Source: Buttiauxella agrestis ATCC 33320
GTDB lineage: Bacteria; Pseudomonadota; Gammaproteobacteria; Enterobacterales; Enterobacteriaceae
Direction of reading: 5' to 3'
DNA: 64,000 bases
NCBI GenBank assembly: GCA_024169445.1
Contig: JALKFA010000001.1
Location: forward strand, 2,356,001 to 2,420,000
Part shown: positions 37,737 to 47,320 of the stretch, one piece after another
Layout: each line of letters starts with the position of its first letter
How positions within the stretch are numbered: position 1 is the stretch's first letter
Translations under genes and position numbers: made by a program
The notes under the pieces: generated by a model
What the model was told of the DNA's origin: nothing
Database searches by the model: none
What the model saw: only the letters and a program-made list of their open reading frames with translations

Positions 37737-39761
37737 GTGAGTATTCTTGGTTACATGCAAAAGGTTGGCCGCGCACTTATGGTGCCGGTTGCCACATTAC
37801 CAGCCGCAGCCATATTAATGGGTGTTGGCTACTGGATTGACCCAACGAGCTGGGGCGGTGATAACGCATTAGCCGCGTTGTTCATCAAATCTGGTGCTGC
37901 AATTATTGATAACATGGGTGTGCTGTTTGCCATTGGTGTGGCTTACGGTATGTCCAAAGATAAAGATGGTGCTGCTGCACTAACCGGCTTTGTCGGTTTC
38001 CTGGTTCTGACCACACTTTGTTCGCCAGCGGCTGTTTCCATGATCAAGCATATTCCGCTGGATCAGGTTCCGTTTGCGTTCTCTAAAATTCAGAACCAAT
38101 TTGTTGGTATCATGGTGGGGATTATCTCAGCAGAGTTGTACAACCGCTTCAGCAGTGTCGAACTGCCAAGAGCGTTGTCCTTCTTCAGCGGCCGCCGCCT
38201 GGTTCCAATCCTCACCTCCTTCGTGATGATTGCTGTTGCCTTTATCATGATGTTCATCTGGCCAATCGTGTTTAGCGGCCTGGTAAACTTTGGTGAGCAC
38301 ATTCAGAAGTTGGGTTCTGTTGGCGCAGGTGTTTATGCGTTCTTCAACCGTCTGCTGATTCCAGTGGGTCTGCACCACGCGCTGAACTCCGTATTCTGGT
38401 TCGACGTTGCGGGTATCAACGATATTCCTAAGTTCCTTGGCGGTGCTAAATCTATCGCTGAAGGTACCGGTATTGTGGGTATCACAGGTCGTTACCAGGC
38501 TGGTTTCTTCCCAATCATGATGTTCGGTCTTCCAGGTGCTGCGCTGGCAATTTACCAGTGTGCGCGTCCTGAAAACAAAGCCAAAGTCATGGGTATCATG
38601 ATGGCGGGTGCGTTTGCTGCCTTCTTTACTGGTATCACCGAACCGTTGGAATTCTCCTTCATGTTCGTGGCCCCAGTTCTGTATCTGATTCACGCAGTGC
38701 TGACGGGTATCTCCGTATTTATCGCAGCAAGCATGCATTGGATTGCTGGTTTCGGCTTCAGTGCGGGTCTGGTGGATATGGTGCTTTCTTCCCGTAACCC
38801 ACTGGCGACACACTGGTACATGCTGATCCCGCAAGGCCTGGTGTTCTTCGCTATCTACTACGTTGTGTTCCGTTTCACTATCACCAAATTCAATCTGTTG
38901 ACCCCAGGGCGTGAACTGGCTGTTGCAGGTGATGAAACTGATGGTCAGGACGTGAATGTTAGCGCCAATAGCAATCAAGATGTTTCTGAGCTGGCTCGTC
39001 AGTACATCGCTGCTGTGGGTGGCTCAGCTAACCTGACAGGCATCGACGCGTGTATCACTCGTCTGCGCCTGAACGTAAAAGACTCTTCATTGGTTAACGA
39101 ATCTTTGGCTAAACGCCTGGGTGCAACCGGTGTTATCCGTCTGAACAAAACCAGCGTGCAAATCATCGTCGGCTTCGTCGCTGAGAAAATTGCTAACGCA
39201 ATGAAAACGGTAGGTGATGTTGCAGCGGCTCCAGTTAGCGCTACAGCTGCACCGGTTGCCGCAGCTACTGCAAAACCACAGGCTGTACCAAACGCTGTCA
39301 CCATCGCCGCTCTGGTTTCTCCAGTAACGGGTGATGTGGTTGCTCTGGAACAAGTTCCAGATGAAGCCTTCGCCAGCAAAGCAGTAGGTGATGGTGTTGC
39401 TGTTAAGCCAACCGAGAAAATGGTTGTCGCGCCAGCTGCCGGTACTATCGTTAAGATCTTTAATACCAACCACGCGTTCTGTCTGGAAACCGAAAAAGGT
39501 GCAGAAATCGTTGTCCATATGGGCATTGATACTGTCGCACTGAACGGCCAGGGCTTTACTCGTCTGGTAGAAGAGGGTGCTGAAGTGGTTGCAGGCCAGC
39601 CGATTCTGGAAATGGACCTTGATTTCCTGAACGCAAATGCTCGCTCCATGATTAGCCCGGTTGTTTGCAGCAACATTGATGACTACAGCGGTCTGGTTAT
39701 TCAGGCGCAAGGTTCAGTGGTTGCGGGGCAAACGCCTCTGTACGAAATTAAAGGCAAATAA
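37737..39761 (+). CDS. nagE: PTS N-acetylglucosamine transporter, EIICBA
   Basis: NagE imports and phosphorylates GlcNAc. The 674-residue product has a membrane IIC domain (about 1-380), a IIB domain with phospho-Cys439 in CITRLR, an Ala/Pro-rich linker (about 493-520) and a IIA domain with His594 in HMGIDTV. The start is a GTG at 37737 behind GGGGGAATTAAC. The IIC domain (GYWIDPTSWGG, AFFTGITEPLEFSFMF) differs clearly from the E. coli K-12 NagE IIC I remember and is longer, while IIB and IIA are close to it. Confidence 0.93.
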   Translation: MSILGYMQKVGRALMVPVATLPAAAILMGVGYWIDPTSWGGDNALAALFIKSGAAIIDNMGVLFAIGVAYGMSKDKDGAAALTGFVGFLVLTTLCSPAAVSMIKHIPLDQVPFAFSKIQNQFVGIMVGIISAELYNRFSSVELPRALSFFSGRRLVPILTSFVMIAVAFIMMFIWPIVFSGLVNFGEHIQKLGSVGAGVYAFFNRLLIPVGLHHALNSVFWFDVAGINDIPKFLGGAKSIAEGTGIVGITGRYQAGFFPIMMFGLPGAALAIYQCARPENKAKVMGIMMAGAFAAFFTGITEPLEFSFMFVAPVLYLIHAVLTGISVFIAASMHWIAGFGFSAGLVDMVLSSRNPLATHWYMLIPQGLVFFAIYYVVFRFTITKFNLLTPGRELAVAGDETDGQDVNVSANSNQDVSELARQYIAAVGGSANLTGIDACITRLRLNVKDSSLVNESLAKRLGATGVIRLNKTSVQIIVGFVAEKIANAMKTVGDVAAAPVSATAAPVAAATAKPQAVPNAVTIAALVSPVTGDVVALEQVPDEAFASKAVGDGVAVKPTEKMVVAPAAGTIVKIFNTNHAFCLETEKGAEIVVHMGIDTVALNGQGFTRLVEEGAEVVAGQPILEMDLDFLNANARSMISPVVCSNIDDYSGLVIQAQGSVVAGQTPLYEIKGK

Positions 39762-39789
39762 TCGCTCCTGAGTCATAGATTGTGCCTTT

Positions 39790-39826
39790 AGCGGCTGGAG
39801 AGTATTTTCTCCAGCCGCTTTTTTAT
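39790..39826 (+). terminator. Terminator of nagE
   Basis: AGCGGCTGGAG, 8-base loop, CTCCAGCCGCT followed by TTTTTTATT: an 11-bp GC-rich stem with a T-run. Confidence 0.92.
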
Positions 39827-39940
39827 TGCTCCAGCTTGACCCTTCCCGATCCCCTTATTTATTCAACAAAAGGTTGTTTCCGACGCTTGCTTATAAGATC
39901 ATGTGCCGATAACTGAAGTTTTTGCACAGAGGAACCCGCG

Positions 39941-41608
39941 ATGAGTGAGGCAGAAGCCCGCCCAACTAACTTTATTCGCCAGATTATTGATGAAGATTTG
40001 GCTAATGGTAAGCACACCAGCATTTGCACCCGTTTTCCGCCAGAGCCAAATGGCTATCTGCATATCGGCCATGCAAAATCCATCTGCCTGAACTTTGGTA
40101 TCGCACAAGATTATCAAGGGCAGTGCAACCTGCGTTTCGATGACACTAACCCAGCAAAAGAAGACATCGAATTCGTAGATTCAATTAAGAACGATGTTGA
40201 ATGGCTTGGTTTTCACTGGTCAGGCAATGTGCGCTACTCCTCCGATTATTTCGATCAGTTGTTCAACTATGCTGTAGAGCTTGTCAATAAAGGTCTGGCG
40301 TATGTTGACGAACTGACTCCAGAGCAGATCCGTGAATATCGCGGCTCATTGACCGCACCTGGGAAAAATAGCCCATACCGCGATCGTAGCGTCGAGGAAA
40401 ACCTCGCGCTGTTCGAGAAAATGCGTAACGGTGAATTTGCTGAAGGCACTGCGTGCCTGCGTGCGAAAATCGACATGGCATCACCATTTATCGTGATGCG
40501 CGATCCGGTTATTTATCGCATCAAATTTGCTGAACACCATCAGACTGGTACCAAGTGGTGCATCTATCCGATGTACGACTTCACGCACTGCATTTCCGAT
40601 GCGCTGGAAGGTATTACTCACTCTTTATGTACGCTGGAGTTCCAGGACAACCGTCGTCTGTACGATTGGGTGCTGGATAACATCACTATTCCTGTGCACC
40701 CGCGTCAGTACGAGTTCTCTCGCCTGAATCTCGAATACTCCATCATGTCTAAGCGTAAGCTGAACCTGCTGGTGACTGAGAAAGTAGTGGAAGGGTGGGA
40801 TGACCCACGTATGCCAACCATTTCTGGCCTGCGTCGTCGTGGTTACACTGCCGGTTCTATTCGTGAGTTCTGTAAGCGTATTGGCGTGACCAAACAAGAC
40901 AACACCGTTGAAATGGCAGCTTTGGAATCATGTATTCGTGATGACCTGAACGAAAACGCCCCGCGCGCGATGGCAGTGCTCGATCCGGTGAAAGTGATTA
41001 TTGAAAACTTCCCGCAGGGCGAAGTGGAAATGGTCACCATGCCAAACCATCCGAACAAGCCAGAGATGGGTAGCCGCCAGGTGCCGTTCAGCCGTGAGAT
41101 TTACATTGATCGTGCTGACTTCCGCGAAGAAGCGAATAAGCAGTACAAGCGTCTGGTGTTGGGCAAAGAAGTCCGCCTGCGTAATGCTTATGTGATTAAA
41201 GCCGATCGTGTTGAGAAAGATGAAGCCGGGAATATCACCGTGCTGCATTGTTCCTACGATCCGGACACATTAAGCAAAGACCCGGCTGATGGCCGTAAAG
41301 TAAAAGGCGTTATTCATTGGGTAAGTGCTGAACACGCCTTGCCAGTTGAAATTCGCCTTTACGACCGTCTGTTCAGCGTGGCTAACCCAGGTGCGGCGGA
41401 AGATTTCCTGGCAACGATCAACCCAGAGTCTCTGGTGATTAAGCAAGGTTTCGTCGAACCAAGCCTGCAAAATGCTGAGAAAGGCAAAGCGTATCAGTTC
41501 GAGCGTGAAGGTTATTTCTGCCTTGATAGCCGTCTGGCAACTGCGGAAAAACTGGTGTTTAACCGCACCGTTGGTTTGCGTGATACCTGGGCCAAAATAG
41601 GCGAGTAA
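39941..41608 (+). CDS. glnS: Glutaminyl-tRNA synthetase
   Basis: GlnS charges tRNA-Gln. The 555-residue length matches E. coli. Class I signatures are [21 protein letters not shown] (about residues 33-53, HIGH) and IMSKRKL near residue 268 (KMSKS variant). It is well placed to serve the tRNA-Gln genes in the same window. A strong terminator follows. Confidence 0.98.
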   Translation: MSEAEARPTNFIRQIIDEDLANGKHTSICTRFPPEPNGYLHIGHAKSICLNFGIAQDYQGQCNLRFDDTNPAKEDIEFVDSIKNDVEWLGFHWSGNVRYSSDYFDQLFNYAVELVNKGLAYVDELTPEQIREYRGSLTAPGKNSPYRDRSVEENLALFEKMRNGEFAEGTACLRAKIDMASPFIVMRDPVIYRIKFAEHHQTGTKWCIYPMYDFTHCISDALEGITHSLCTLEFQDNRRLYDWVLDNITIPVHPRQYEFSRLNLEYSIMSKRKLNLLVTEKVVEGWDDPRMPTISGLRRRGYTAGSIREFCKRIGVTKQDNTVEMAALESCIRDDLNENAPRAMAVLDPVKVIIENFPQGEVEMVTMPNHPNKPEMGSRQVPFSREIYIDRADFREEANKQYKRLVLGKEVRLRNAYVIKADRVEKDEAGNITVLHCSYDPDTLSKDPADGRKVKGVIHWVSAEHALPVEIRLYDRLFSVANPGAAEDFLATINPESLVIKQGFVEPSLQNAEKGKAYQFEREGYFCLDSRLATAEKLVFNRTVGLRDTWAKIGE

Positions 41609-41640
41609 TTAGTTATACACGCAGTCAATATGTAACAAAG

Positions 41641-41669
41641 ACGCCGCAAATCGCGGCGTTTTTTTTTGC
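41641..41669 (+). terminator. Terminator of glnS
   Basis: ACGCCGC-AAATC-GCGGCGT followed by nine T residues. Confidence 0.93.
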
Positions 41670-41696
41670 TTAATAATCACAGGATTAAATATTTAC

Positions 41697-41722
41697 TTAC
41701 ATTCGCGATGCGAATTAATGTT
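41697..41722. promoter_or_regulatory. NagC operator upstream of chiP (distal)
   Basis: TTACATTCGCGATGCGAATT, followed by AATG, is a symmetric box that shares GCGATRCGAATTAA with the nagE operator at 37606-37630. It lies about 370 bases before chiP. NagC control of chiPQ is established in E. coli and Salmonella. Confidence 0.68.
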
Positions 41723-41789
41723 ATTTATATTTCCCTGGGAATTCTCTGGCTGGTCAATCTCGGAACATAATAAATCCTTTCTTTTATCA

Positions 41790-41805
41790 TGTGAGCGCTC
41801 TCATA
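41790..41805. promoter_or_regulatory. Candidate CRP site upstream of chiP
   Basis: TGTGAGCGCTCTCATA fits TGTGA-N6-TCACA except for one position. It lies between the two NagC-like boxes. Confidence 0.6.
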
Positions 41806-41926
41806 TGGTGGTTTATATCAATATTTGTTGATTTATAAACATAAAATTCCACAGTTGATTTTTGTTACAAATACTCATGAATTATGTGCTCTCTGTCATA
41901 ATATCGGAATGAACTCTTACAAAGTC

Positions 41927-41953
41927 GTTGATAATTCGCGTCGCGAAAAATAG
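41927..41953. promoter_or_regulatory. NagC-like box upstream of chiP (proximal)
   Basis: TTGATAATTCGCGTCGCGAA, followed by AAATAG, has the TTCGCG-N-CGCGAA symmetry of the distal box. It lies about 130-155 bases before chiP. The 412-base gap between glnS and chiP holds these sites and the untranslated leader, and I see no gene in it. Confidence 0.55.
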
Positions 41954-42062
41954 TCTTATGGGGAGCAGTAAATGCGGGAAAATATTTATAACCGCTTTAG
42001 CCGTTAGGCATTTTTACTTTTTTCGCTATCTGACGTCTTTTAACGTCCGGCGATTATTTATA

Positions 42063-42078
42063 CGTCAAAGAGGAATTT
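42063..42078 (+). promoter_or_regulatory. ChiX sRNA target over the chiP ribosome-binding site
   Basis: CGTCAAAGAGGAATTT is a perfect 16-base complement of the ChiX seed region (AAAUUCCUCUUUGACG as I remember it). It contains the Shine-Dalgarno AGAGGA and ends three bases before the chiP ATG, so pairing would block translation until chitobiose-induced RNA titrates ChiX. Confidence 0.82.
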
Positions 42079-42081
42079 TAT

Positions 42082-43479
42082 ATGCGTACGTTTAGTGGCA
42101 AACGTAGTGCGCTGGCCCTTGCTATTGCAGGCGTCACGGCTCTTTCTGGACTGGTTGTTATCCCTCAGGCAAGTGCAGCAGGTTTTTTTGATGATTCAAC
42201 ACTGACCGGTGGTGTTTATTACTGGCAGCGTGAACGTGACCGTAAAGATGTTACGACAGATAAATATGAAACTAACCTTTCTCACGCTACCTGGAACGCC
42301 AATCTGGACTTCCAGTCCGGTTATGCTGCTGACATGTTTGGTCTGGATATCGCCGCCTTTACTGCTATCGAAATGGCAGAAAATGGCGACAGCGGCCACC
42401 CGAACGAAATCGCATTTTCCTCTTCAAACAAAGCTTACGATGAAGATTATTCCGGCGATAAGAGCGGTATAAGCCTTTATAAAGCCGCAGCTAAATTCAA
42501 ATACGGCCCGGTTTGGGCCCGTGCGGGTTACATCCAGCCAACAGGGCAATCTTTATTAGCACCACACTGGAGTTTCATGCCTGGTACTTACCAGGGCGCT
42601 GAAGCCGGGGCAAACTTTGATTATGCCGATGCCGGTGCTCTGAGCTTCTCCTACATGTGGACCAATGAGTATAAAGCTCCGTGGCACCTGGAGATGGACA
42701 AGTTCTATCAGAACGATAAGAACACCAAAGTTGAGTATCTGCACTCGCTGGGCGCGAAGTATGACTTCAAAAATGATCTGATTCTTGAAGCGGCATTCGG
42801 TCAGGCAGAAGGGTATATCGACCAATACTTCACTAAAGCAAGCTACAAATTTGATGTAGCTGGCAGCCCATTGTCTACCAGCTACCAGTTCTACGGTTCG
42901 CGTGACAAAGTCTCTGATGGCAGCGTTAACGATCTGTATGACGGCACCGCATGGTTGCAGGCTCTGACATTCGGCTACAAAGTGGGCCAGGTTGACCTGC
43001 GGCTCGAAGGTACCATGGTCAAGGCTGATGGCCAGCAGGGCTACTTCCTACAACGTATGACCCCAACTTACGCATCGTCAAACGGTCGTCTGGATATCTG
43101 GTGGGATAACCGTTCTGACTTCAACGCCAATGGTGAAAAAGCCATCTTCGCGGGTGCCATGTATGACCTGAGCAATTGGGATCTGGCTGGTTGGGCTGTA
43201 GGTGCTTCGTATGTTTACGCATGGGATGCAAAACCAAGCTCTAAACCAACCACTGACGGTTACTACGATGCTGACAATCGCCTGAAAGAATCGGCGTACA
43301 GCCTTGATGCGTTGTACACCATTCAGGATGGGCGCGCGAAAGGCACTCTGTTCAAACTGCACTTCACTCAATACGACAACCACTCCGACATCCCAAGCTG
43401 GGGCGGTGGTTACGGCAACATCTTCCAGGATGAGCGTGACGTGAAATTCATCGTCATCGCACCGTTCACCATCTTCTGA
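42082..43479 (+). CDS. chiP: Chitoporin ChiP (OprD-family outer-membrane channel)
   Basis: ChiP lets chito-oligosaccharides cross the outer membrane. The 465-residue product has a signal peptide with cleavage after about residue 32 (PQASA), a barrel rich in alternating aromatic/polar residues, and a C-terminal Phe (FTIF) for BAM recognition. It was formerly called ybfM. It is co-transcribed with chiQ and silenced by ChiX through the overlapping leader site. Confidence 0.96.
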   Translation: MRTFSGKRSALALAIAGVTALSGLVVIPQASAAGFFDDSTLTGGVYYWQRERDRKDVTTDKYETNLSHATWNANLDFQSGYAADMFGLDIAAFTAIEMAENGDSGHPNEIAFSSSNKAYDEDYSGDKSGISLYKAAAKFKYGPVWARAGYIQPTGQSLLAPHWSFMPGTYQGAEAGANFDYADAGALSFSYMWTNEYKAPWHLEMDKFYQNDKNTKVEYLHSLGAKYDFKNDLILEAAFGQAEGYIDQYFTKASYKFDVAGSPLSTSYQFYGSRDKVSDGSVNDLYDGTAWLQALTFGYKVGQVDLRLEGTMVKADGQQGYFLQRMTPTYASSNGRLDIWWDNRSDFNANGEKAIFAGAMYDLSNWDLAGWAVGASYVYAWDAKPSSKPTTDGYYDADNRLKESAYSLDALYTIQDGRAKGTLFKLHFTQYDNHSDIPSWGGGYGNIFQDERDVKFIVIAPFTIF

Positions 43480-43526
43480 TTCGATACCGGGCGTGAAAGC
43501 GCCCGGTTTTATAAAGGATATCGAGC

Positions 43527-43856
43527 ATGAAAAAAATCATTTTGGTTACGGTCATGGCTTTAGGTTTGAGCGCCTGCGCACAACCCTCTAAAACGGCACC
43601 GGAAGATACAAAACTGAAACAAGCCTATAGCGCCTGTATCAATACCGCAGAAGGGAATCCTGATAAAATTCAGGCCTGTCAGAGCGTGTTAAACGTGCTG
43701 GGTCAGGAAAAGGAACACCAGGAATTTGCGAAGAAAGAAACGGTGCGCACCCTGGATTATCAAAACTGTATTCAGGCCACTCGTACTGGTAACGACCAGG
43801 CGGTAAAAGCCAAGTGCGATAAAATCTGGCAAGAGATTCGTGCGAACAACAAGTAA
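43527..43856 (+). CDS. chiQ: ChiQ lipoprotein
   Basis: This is a 109-residue outer-membrane lipoprotein with lipobox LSAC (Cys17). The mature part has three Cys and pairs of conserved charged residues; its role beside chitoporin is unknown. The gene lies 47 bases after chiP. It was formerly called ybfN. Confidence 0.94.
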   Translation: MKKIILVTVMALGLSACAQPSKTAPEDTKLKQAYSACINTAEGNPDKIQACQSVLNVLGQEKEHQEFAKKETVRTLDYQNCIQATRTGNDQAVKAKCDKIWQEIRANNK

Positions 43857-43874
43857 TCTGTGAATTCCTGCAAT

Positions 43875-43908
43875 AAAAAAACCGGTGAGCTTCCTCACCG
43901 GTTTTTTT
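43875..43908. terminator. Bidirectional terminator between chiQ and fur
   Basis: AAAAAACCGGTGAG-CTTC-CTCACCGGTTTTTTT has A- and T-runs on the two sides and serves both converging transcripts. Confidence 0.93.
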
Positions 43909-43945
43909 ATACCTGACATCTGGTTCAGAATGTCAGATATACGGA

Positions 43946-44398
43946 TTACTTTTCGCTGATTTCGTGTGCATTCTCGTCGGTACGGCAATCACCTTCAGCG
44001 CAGTGACCGTAAAGGTACAGGCTGTGGTTGGTCAGACGGATGCCATGGCGTGATGCGATTTCACGCTGACGAGATTCAATTGAATCATCACTGAACTCAA
44101 TAACTTTGCCGCAGTCCAGGCAAATCAGGTGGTCGTGGTGATGTTGTTGAGTTAACTCGAATACGGATTTGCCGCCTTCGAAGTTGTGACGAGTGACAAT
44201 GCCTGCATCATCAAACTGGTTTAGTACACGATAAACTGTGGCGAGACCAATTTCTTCGCCCATATCAATCAGACGTTTGTATAAGTCTTCCGCACTGACA
44301 TGATGGTTCACCGGACCCTGTAGCACTTCAAGGATTTTTAATCGCGGAAGCGTGACTTTCAGGCCGGCCTTCTTCAATGCGGTATTATTGTCAGTCAT
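43946..44398 (-). CDS. fur: Ferric uptake regulator Fur
   Basis: Fur is the iron-responsive repressor. The 150-residue product has the winged helix (ATVYRVLNQFDDAGIVTRHNFEGG region), the HHHDHLIC metal-binding segment and the CxxxxC pair near the C-terminus; the tail ENAHEISEK is two residues longer than in E. coli. The ATG at 44398 is the usual MTDNNTALKKAGLKVT start. An in-frame upstream ATG at 44467 has no stop between, unlike E. coli where a short uof frame ends at the fur start. Confidence 0.97.
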   Translation of the reverse strand: MTDNNTALKKAGLKVTLPRLKILEVLQGPVNHHVSAEDLYKRLIDMGEEIGLATVYRVLNQFDDAGIVTRHNFEGGKSVFELTQQHHHDHLICLDCGKVIEFSDDSIESRQREIASRHGIRLTNHSLYLYGHCAEGDCRTDENAHEISEK

Positions 44399-44684
44399 GC
44401 GGAAATTGTCCTGTTGCTTAACGGATCGCTCGGACTCAGGGTGAGCGTTAAGATGAATGCGTCTCATTATAGAACTGCAGATTCTAAATGGAAACCGCAA
44501 GTATTATTCATAATCAAGCTAAAAAATGGCGGCTGAGTCGCGATTTAATTGCCTTGTTAGCTATTTAGCCAGGGGGTCATTGTACAGGGACAAACCGAAA
44601 AGTTAAAAATTTGTAGCGATTATTTTAATCGGAATAATCTATCAATGTGACGCAACCCGTTTAAAAGCTGCGTCACATCCAGAA

Positions 44685-45215
44685 TCAGGCGTTGATGATA
44701 TCTGCCAGGTTCAGCTCGTCAGAAACTTGTTTGACCCATTTCTGAACGCGTTCAGCGGTCAGTTCTGGTTGACGGTCTTCGTCAATGGCAAGGCCAACGA
44801 AGTGATCGTCGTCTGCCAGGCCTTTAGAGGCTTCGAAATGGTAACCCGCAGTCGGCCAGTGGCCCACAATTGCAGCACCGCGTGGCTCAATGATGTCACG
44901 GATAGTGCCCAATGCGTCACAGAAGTATTCTGCATAGTCTTCCTGGTCACCACAGCCGAACAGGGCGACCAGTTTGCCATTGAAATCAACTTCTTCCAGA
45001 GTCGGGAAGAAGTCATCCCAGTCGCATTGCGCTTCACCGTAATACCACGTTGGAATGCCGAGAAGCAGAATGTCGAAGCCTTCCAGGTCTTCTTTGCTGC
45101 TCTTAGCAATGTCATGCACCTCAGCAACGTCTTTACCGAGCTGTTTTTGAATCATCTTCGCGATATTTTCGGTGTTACCAGTGTCGCTGCCGAAAAAAAT
45201 GCCTACGATTGCCAT
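44685..45215 (-). CDS. fldA: Flavodoxin 1
   Basis: FldA is the essential FMN electron carrier for MetH, BioB, IspG/H and pyruvate-formate lyase activation. The 176-residue product has the phosphate loop GSDTGNTE at residues 8-15 and the FMN stretches [14 protein letters not shown] and [17 protein letters not shown]. The ATG at 45215 gives the conserved [11 protein letters not shown] start. A 10-bp stem (ATGTGACGCA/TGCGTCACAT, 44645-44678) follows the gene, without a T-run. Confidence 0.97.
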   Translation of the reverse strand: MAIVGIFFGSDTGNTENIAKMIQKQLGKDVAEVHDIAKSSKEDLEGFDILLLGIPTWYYGEAQCDWDDFFPTLEEVDFNGKLVALFGCGDQEDYAEYFCDALGTIRDIIEPRGAAIVGHWPTAGYHFEASKGLADDDHFVGLAIDEDRQPELTAERVQKWVKQVSDELNLADIINA

Positions 45216-45367
45216 GAGTAAAATAACCTCTTGATACTTAATGGTATGGTGGCTGCTAATTGGCCACAGATAGGGCAATCATAGCAGAACACATTGCGGT
45301 GCGGAAACTGCTATCAGCCTGTTGTGCACAGACTGCAACATCGTATTCCGGGCATATAGCCTTTCAA

Positions 45368-45649
45368 CTAACTGAGATGCTGCTTCAGTTGCGCGAGCAG
45401 AATCTCTTCAATCAACTCACTACGACTGATATTGCGCGCTTCAGCCAGATGATTTAGTGCATCTACTGCATCGTTATTGAGCTTCAGTTCCACTCGCTTC
45501 AGGCCGCGTACTTTATCGCGCTTGAGCTGGTTGCGTTTGTTGATACGCAGTTGCTCATCACGCGTCAGCGGATTAGTTTTTGGCCGCCCGGGGCGACGCT
45601 CGTCCGCGAACAGATCTAATGTAGTACGGTCCGTTTGTTCTTTTGCCAT
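45368..45649 (-). CDS. ybfE: LexA-regulated small protein YbfE (ribbon-helix-helix-like)
   Basis: This is a 93-residue basic protein of unknown function, known in E. coli to be LexA-regulated. The N-terminal part contains RRPGRPKTNPLTRDEQLRINKRNQ; the C-terminal part (RVELKLNNDAVDALNHLAEA onward) looks like a ribbon-helix-helix. The ATG at 45649 matches relatives. I could not point to a clear LexA box in the upstream 130 bases, so regulation here is not shown. Confidence 0.9.
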   Translation of the reverse strand: MAKEQTDRTTLDLFADERRPGRPKTNPLTRDEQLRINKRNQLKRDKVRGLKRVELKLNNDAVDALNHLAEARNISRSELIEEILLAQLKQHLS

Positions 45650-45784
45650 GATTAGACTACTGACAGGGAATTCAGGTGGCACGGAGCGGGGTGCTCTGGC
45701 GCATTTTAGCGCGCAATCATACATCAGCATGGCTTGCGCGCCAACGCGTTAGCTGCATCTAACAGCCAGTCGGTTTGTTTTTAA

Positions 45785-46561
45785 TCAGTTTGCGGCACTT
45801 GCGTCGATAAAACGGTGGATTGCGCGCAAAACAGCATCAGGTTTTTCGGCGTGAACCCAGTGTCCGGCACCGGCAACCACATGAGCGCGCGCCTGAGGGA
45901 ATTGCGCAAGCAGCGTTTCGCGGTGTGATTCGTCAACATAAGGGGATGCACCACCACGGATAAACAGTGCCGGTTCATTCCAGGTTGGGATAGCTTGCCA
46001 GCCGACAATATTCTCGTACTGTTCCCACAATACCGGAACATTAAACTTCCACTCGCCGTCAGCAAATGACTTCAGCAAGAATTGAATCACACCTTCTTCG
46101 TTCAGATGCTCACGCATCACCATAGCGGCTTGTTGACGTGTTTTCGCTCCACTACTACTGACTGCATTAATAGCCGCGAAAATTTCATCGTGACGGCGTA
46201 CCTGATAATCCACCGGTGCAATGTCAATCAGCACCAGTTTATCAATGCGCTCAGGTGCAATAGCTGTCAGAGCCATCGCAACTTTACCGCCCATGGAATG
46301 GCCGATAATGATTGCTTTTTCAAAGCCATATTCTTCGAGCGTTTCAACCACATCCTGCGCCATCGCGGCATAGTTCATTTCAGAGCTACGGGGCGATAAA
46401 CCATGGTTGCGCAGATCGATTTGCAGCAACGTATGATTTTGCCCGAGGTCACGGGCCAACACGCCCAGGTTATCAAGGCTACCAAAAAGGCCGTGGATTA
46501 GGACGATGGGGGAATTACTAGTCGATTGTTGCGCAGTTTGCAGGCGAGCATTCAATTTCAT
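45785..46561 (-). CDS. ybfF: Alpha/beta-hydrolase esterase YbfF
   Basis: This is a 258-residue esterase with activity in E. coli on acyl-CoA and short esters. It shows the oxyanion region LIHGLFGSLDNLG, the nucleophile elbow GHSMGGKVA (Ser near residue 91) and the C-terminal GAGHWVHAE (catalytic His). It is divergent from seqA and upstream of ybfE. Confidence 0.94.
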   Translation of the reverse strand: MKLNARLQTAQQSTSNSPIVLIHGLFGSLDNLGVLARDLGQNHTLLQIDLRNHGLSPRSSEMNYAAMAQDVVETLEEYGFEKAIIIGHSMGGKVAMALTAIAPERIDKLVLIDIAPVDYQVRRHDEIFAAINAVSSSGAKTRQQAAMVMREHLNEEGVIQFLLKSFADGEWKFNVPVLWEQYENIVGWQAIPTWNEPALFIRGGASPYVDESHRETLLAQFPQARAHVVAGAGHWVHAEKPDAVLRAIHRFIDASAAN

Positions 46562-46755
46562 GGCAAAGTTCTTTTTTTTTACTTCGTGAGGTTAGGGTAT
46601 CATAACGGCATCCTGCCGCAGTGCCGCAAATTTCCAGTTTAGTCTGACTTTGTGGTGTGACATAAGTTTGGCGCTACCCGAGGTTGGGATTTGTGCGAAT
46701 ATGTACATATAATCCCAACAACTTGAATTCAGAAAAGATACCGCACCGGATTAAG

Positions 46756-47295
46756 ATGAAAACAATTGAAGTTGATGACGAGCTCTATCGCTATATTGCC
46801 AGCCACACGCAGCACATTGGTGAAAGCGCGTCCGATATTTTACGGCGCATGTTGAAATTTACCGCCGGTCAATCTCCTGCTACACCAGTAACTACCGGCC
46901 AGACGGCAGCTGCTGCTCCGGAAGCCAAACCCGTAAACAAAGCTCGCGATCGCGTACGTGCGGTTCGTGAATTACTGTTGTCAGATGAATATGCCGAGCA
47001 AAAGAAAGCCGTCAATCGTTTCATGATGGTGCTTTCTACTCTGTATACCCTCGACGCACATGCTTTTGGTGAAGCGACCGAGTCGCTGCATGGCCGGACG
47101 CGCGTCTATTTTGCAGGTAACGAGCAAACGCTGCTGCAAAATGGCAACCAGACCAAACCAAAGCATGTTCCGGGCACGCCATACTGGGTTATCACTAACA
47201 CCAATACGGGTCGTAAATGCAGCATGATTGAACACATCATGCAATCAATGCAGTTCCCTGCGGAATTGATTGAAAAGGTTTGCGGCACAATCTAA
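46756..47295 (+). CDS. seqA: Replication initiation modulator SeqA
   Basis: SeqA binds hemimethylated GATC sites and sequesters oriC and newly replicated DNA. The 179-residue product has the N-terminal oligomerisation domain ([18 protein letters not shown], then DILRRMLKF), a flexible Pro/Ala linker (about 38-62) and the C-terminal DNA-binding domain with [31 protein letters not shown]. The ATG at 46756 is chosen by homology. pgm follows after 25 bases. Confidence 0.97.
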   Translation: MKTIEVDDELYRYIASHTQHIGESASDILRRMLKFTAGQSPATPVTTGQTAAAAPEAKPVNKARDRVRAVRELLLSDEYAEQKKAVNRFMMVLSTLYTLDAHAFGEATESLHGRTRVYFAGNEQTLLQNGNQTKPKHVPGTPYWVITNTNTGRKCSMIEHIMQSMQFPAELIEKVCGTI

Positions 47296-47320
47296 CACCT
47301 CGCGTCAGAAGGAAAGGCCA

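Noticed and set aside
38127-38978. Minus-strand open frame of 283 codons opposite nagE
   Set aside because: It is antisense to the nagE membrane domain, extremely His/Thr/Asn-rich, with no homology I recognise.
45650-45780. LexA box upstream of ybfE
   Set aside because: The gene is LexA-regulated in E. coli, but I could not find a CTGT-N8-ACAG match in this stretch.
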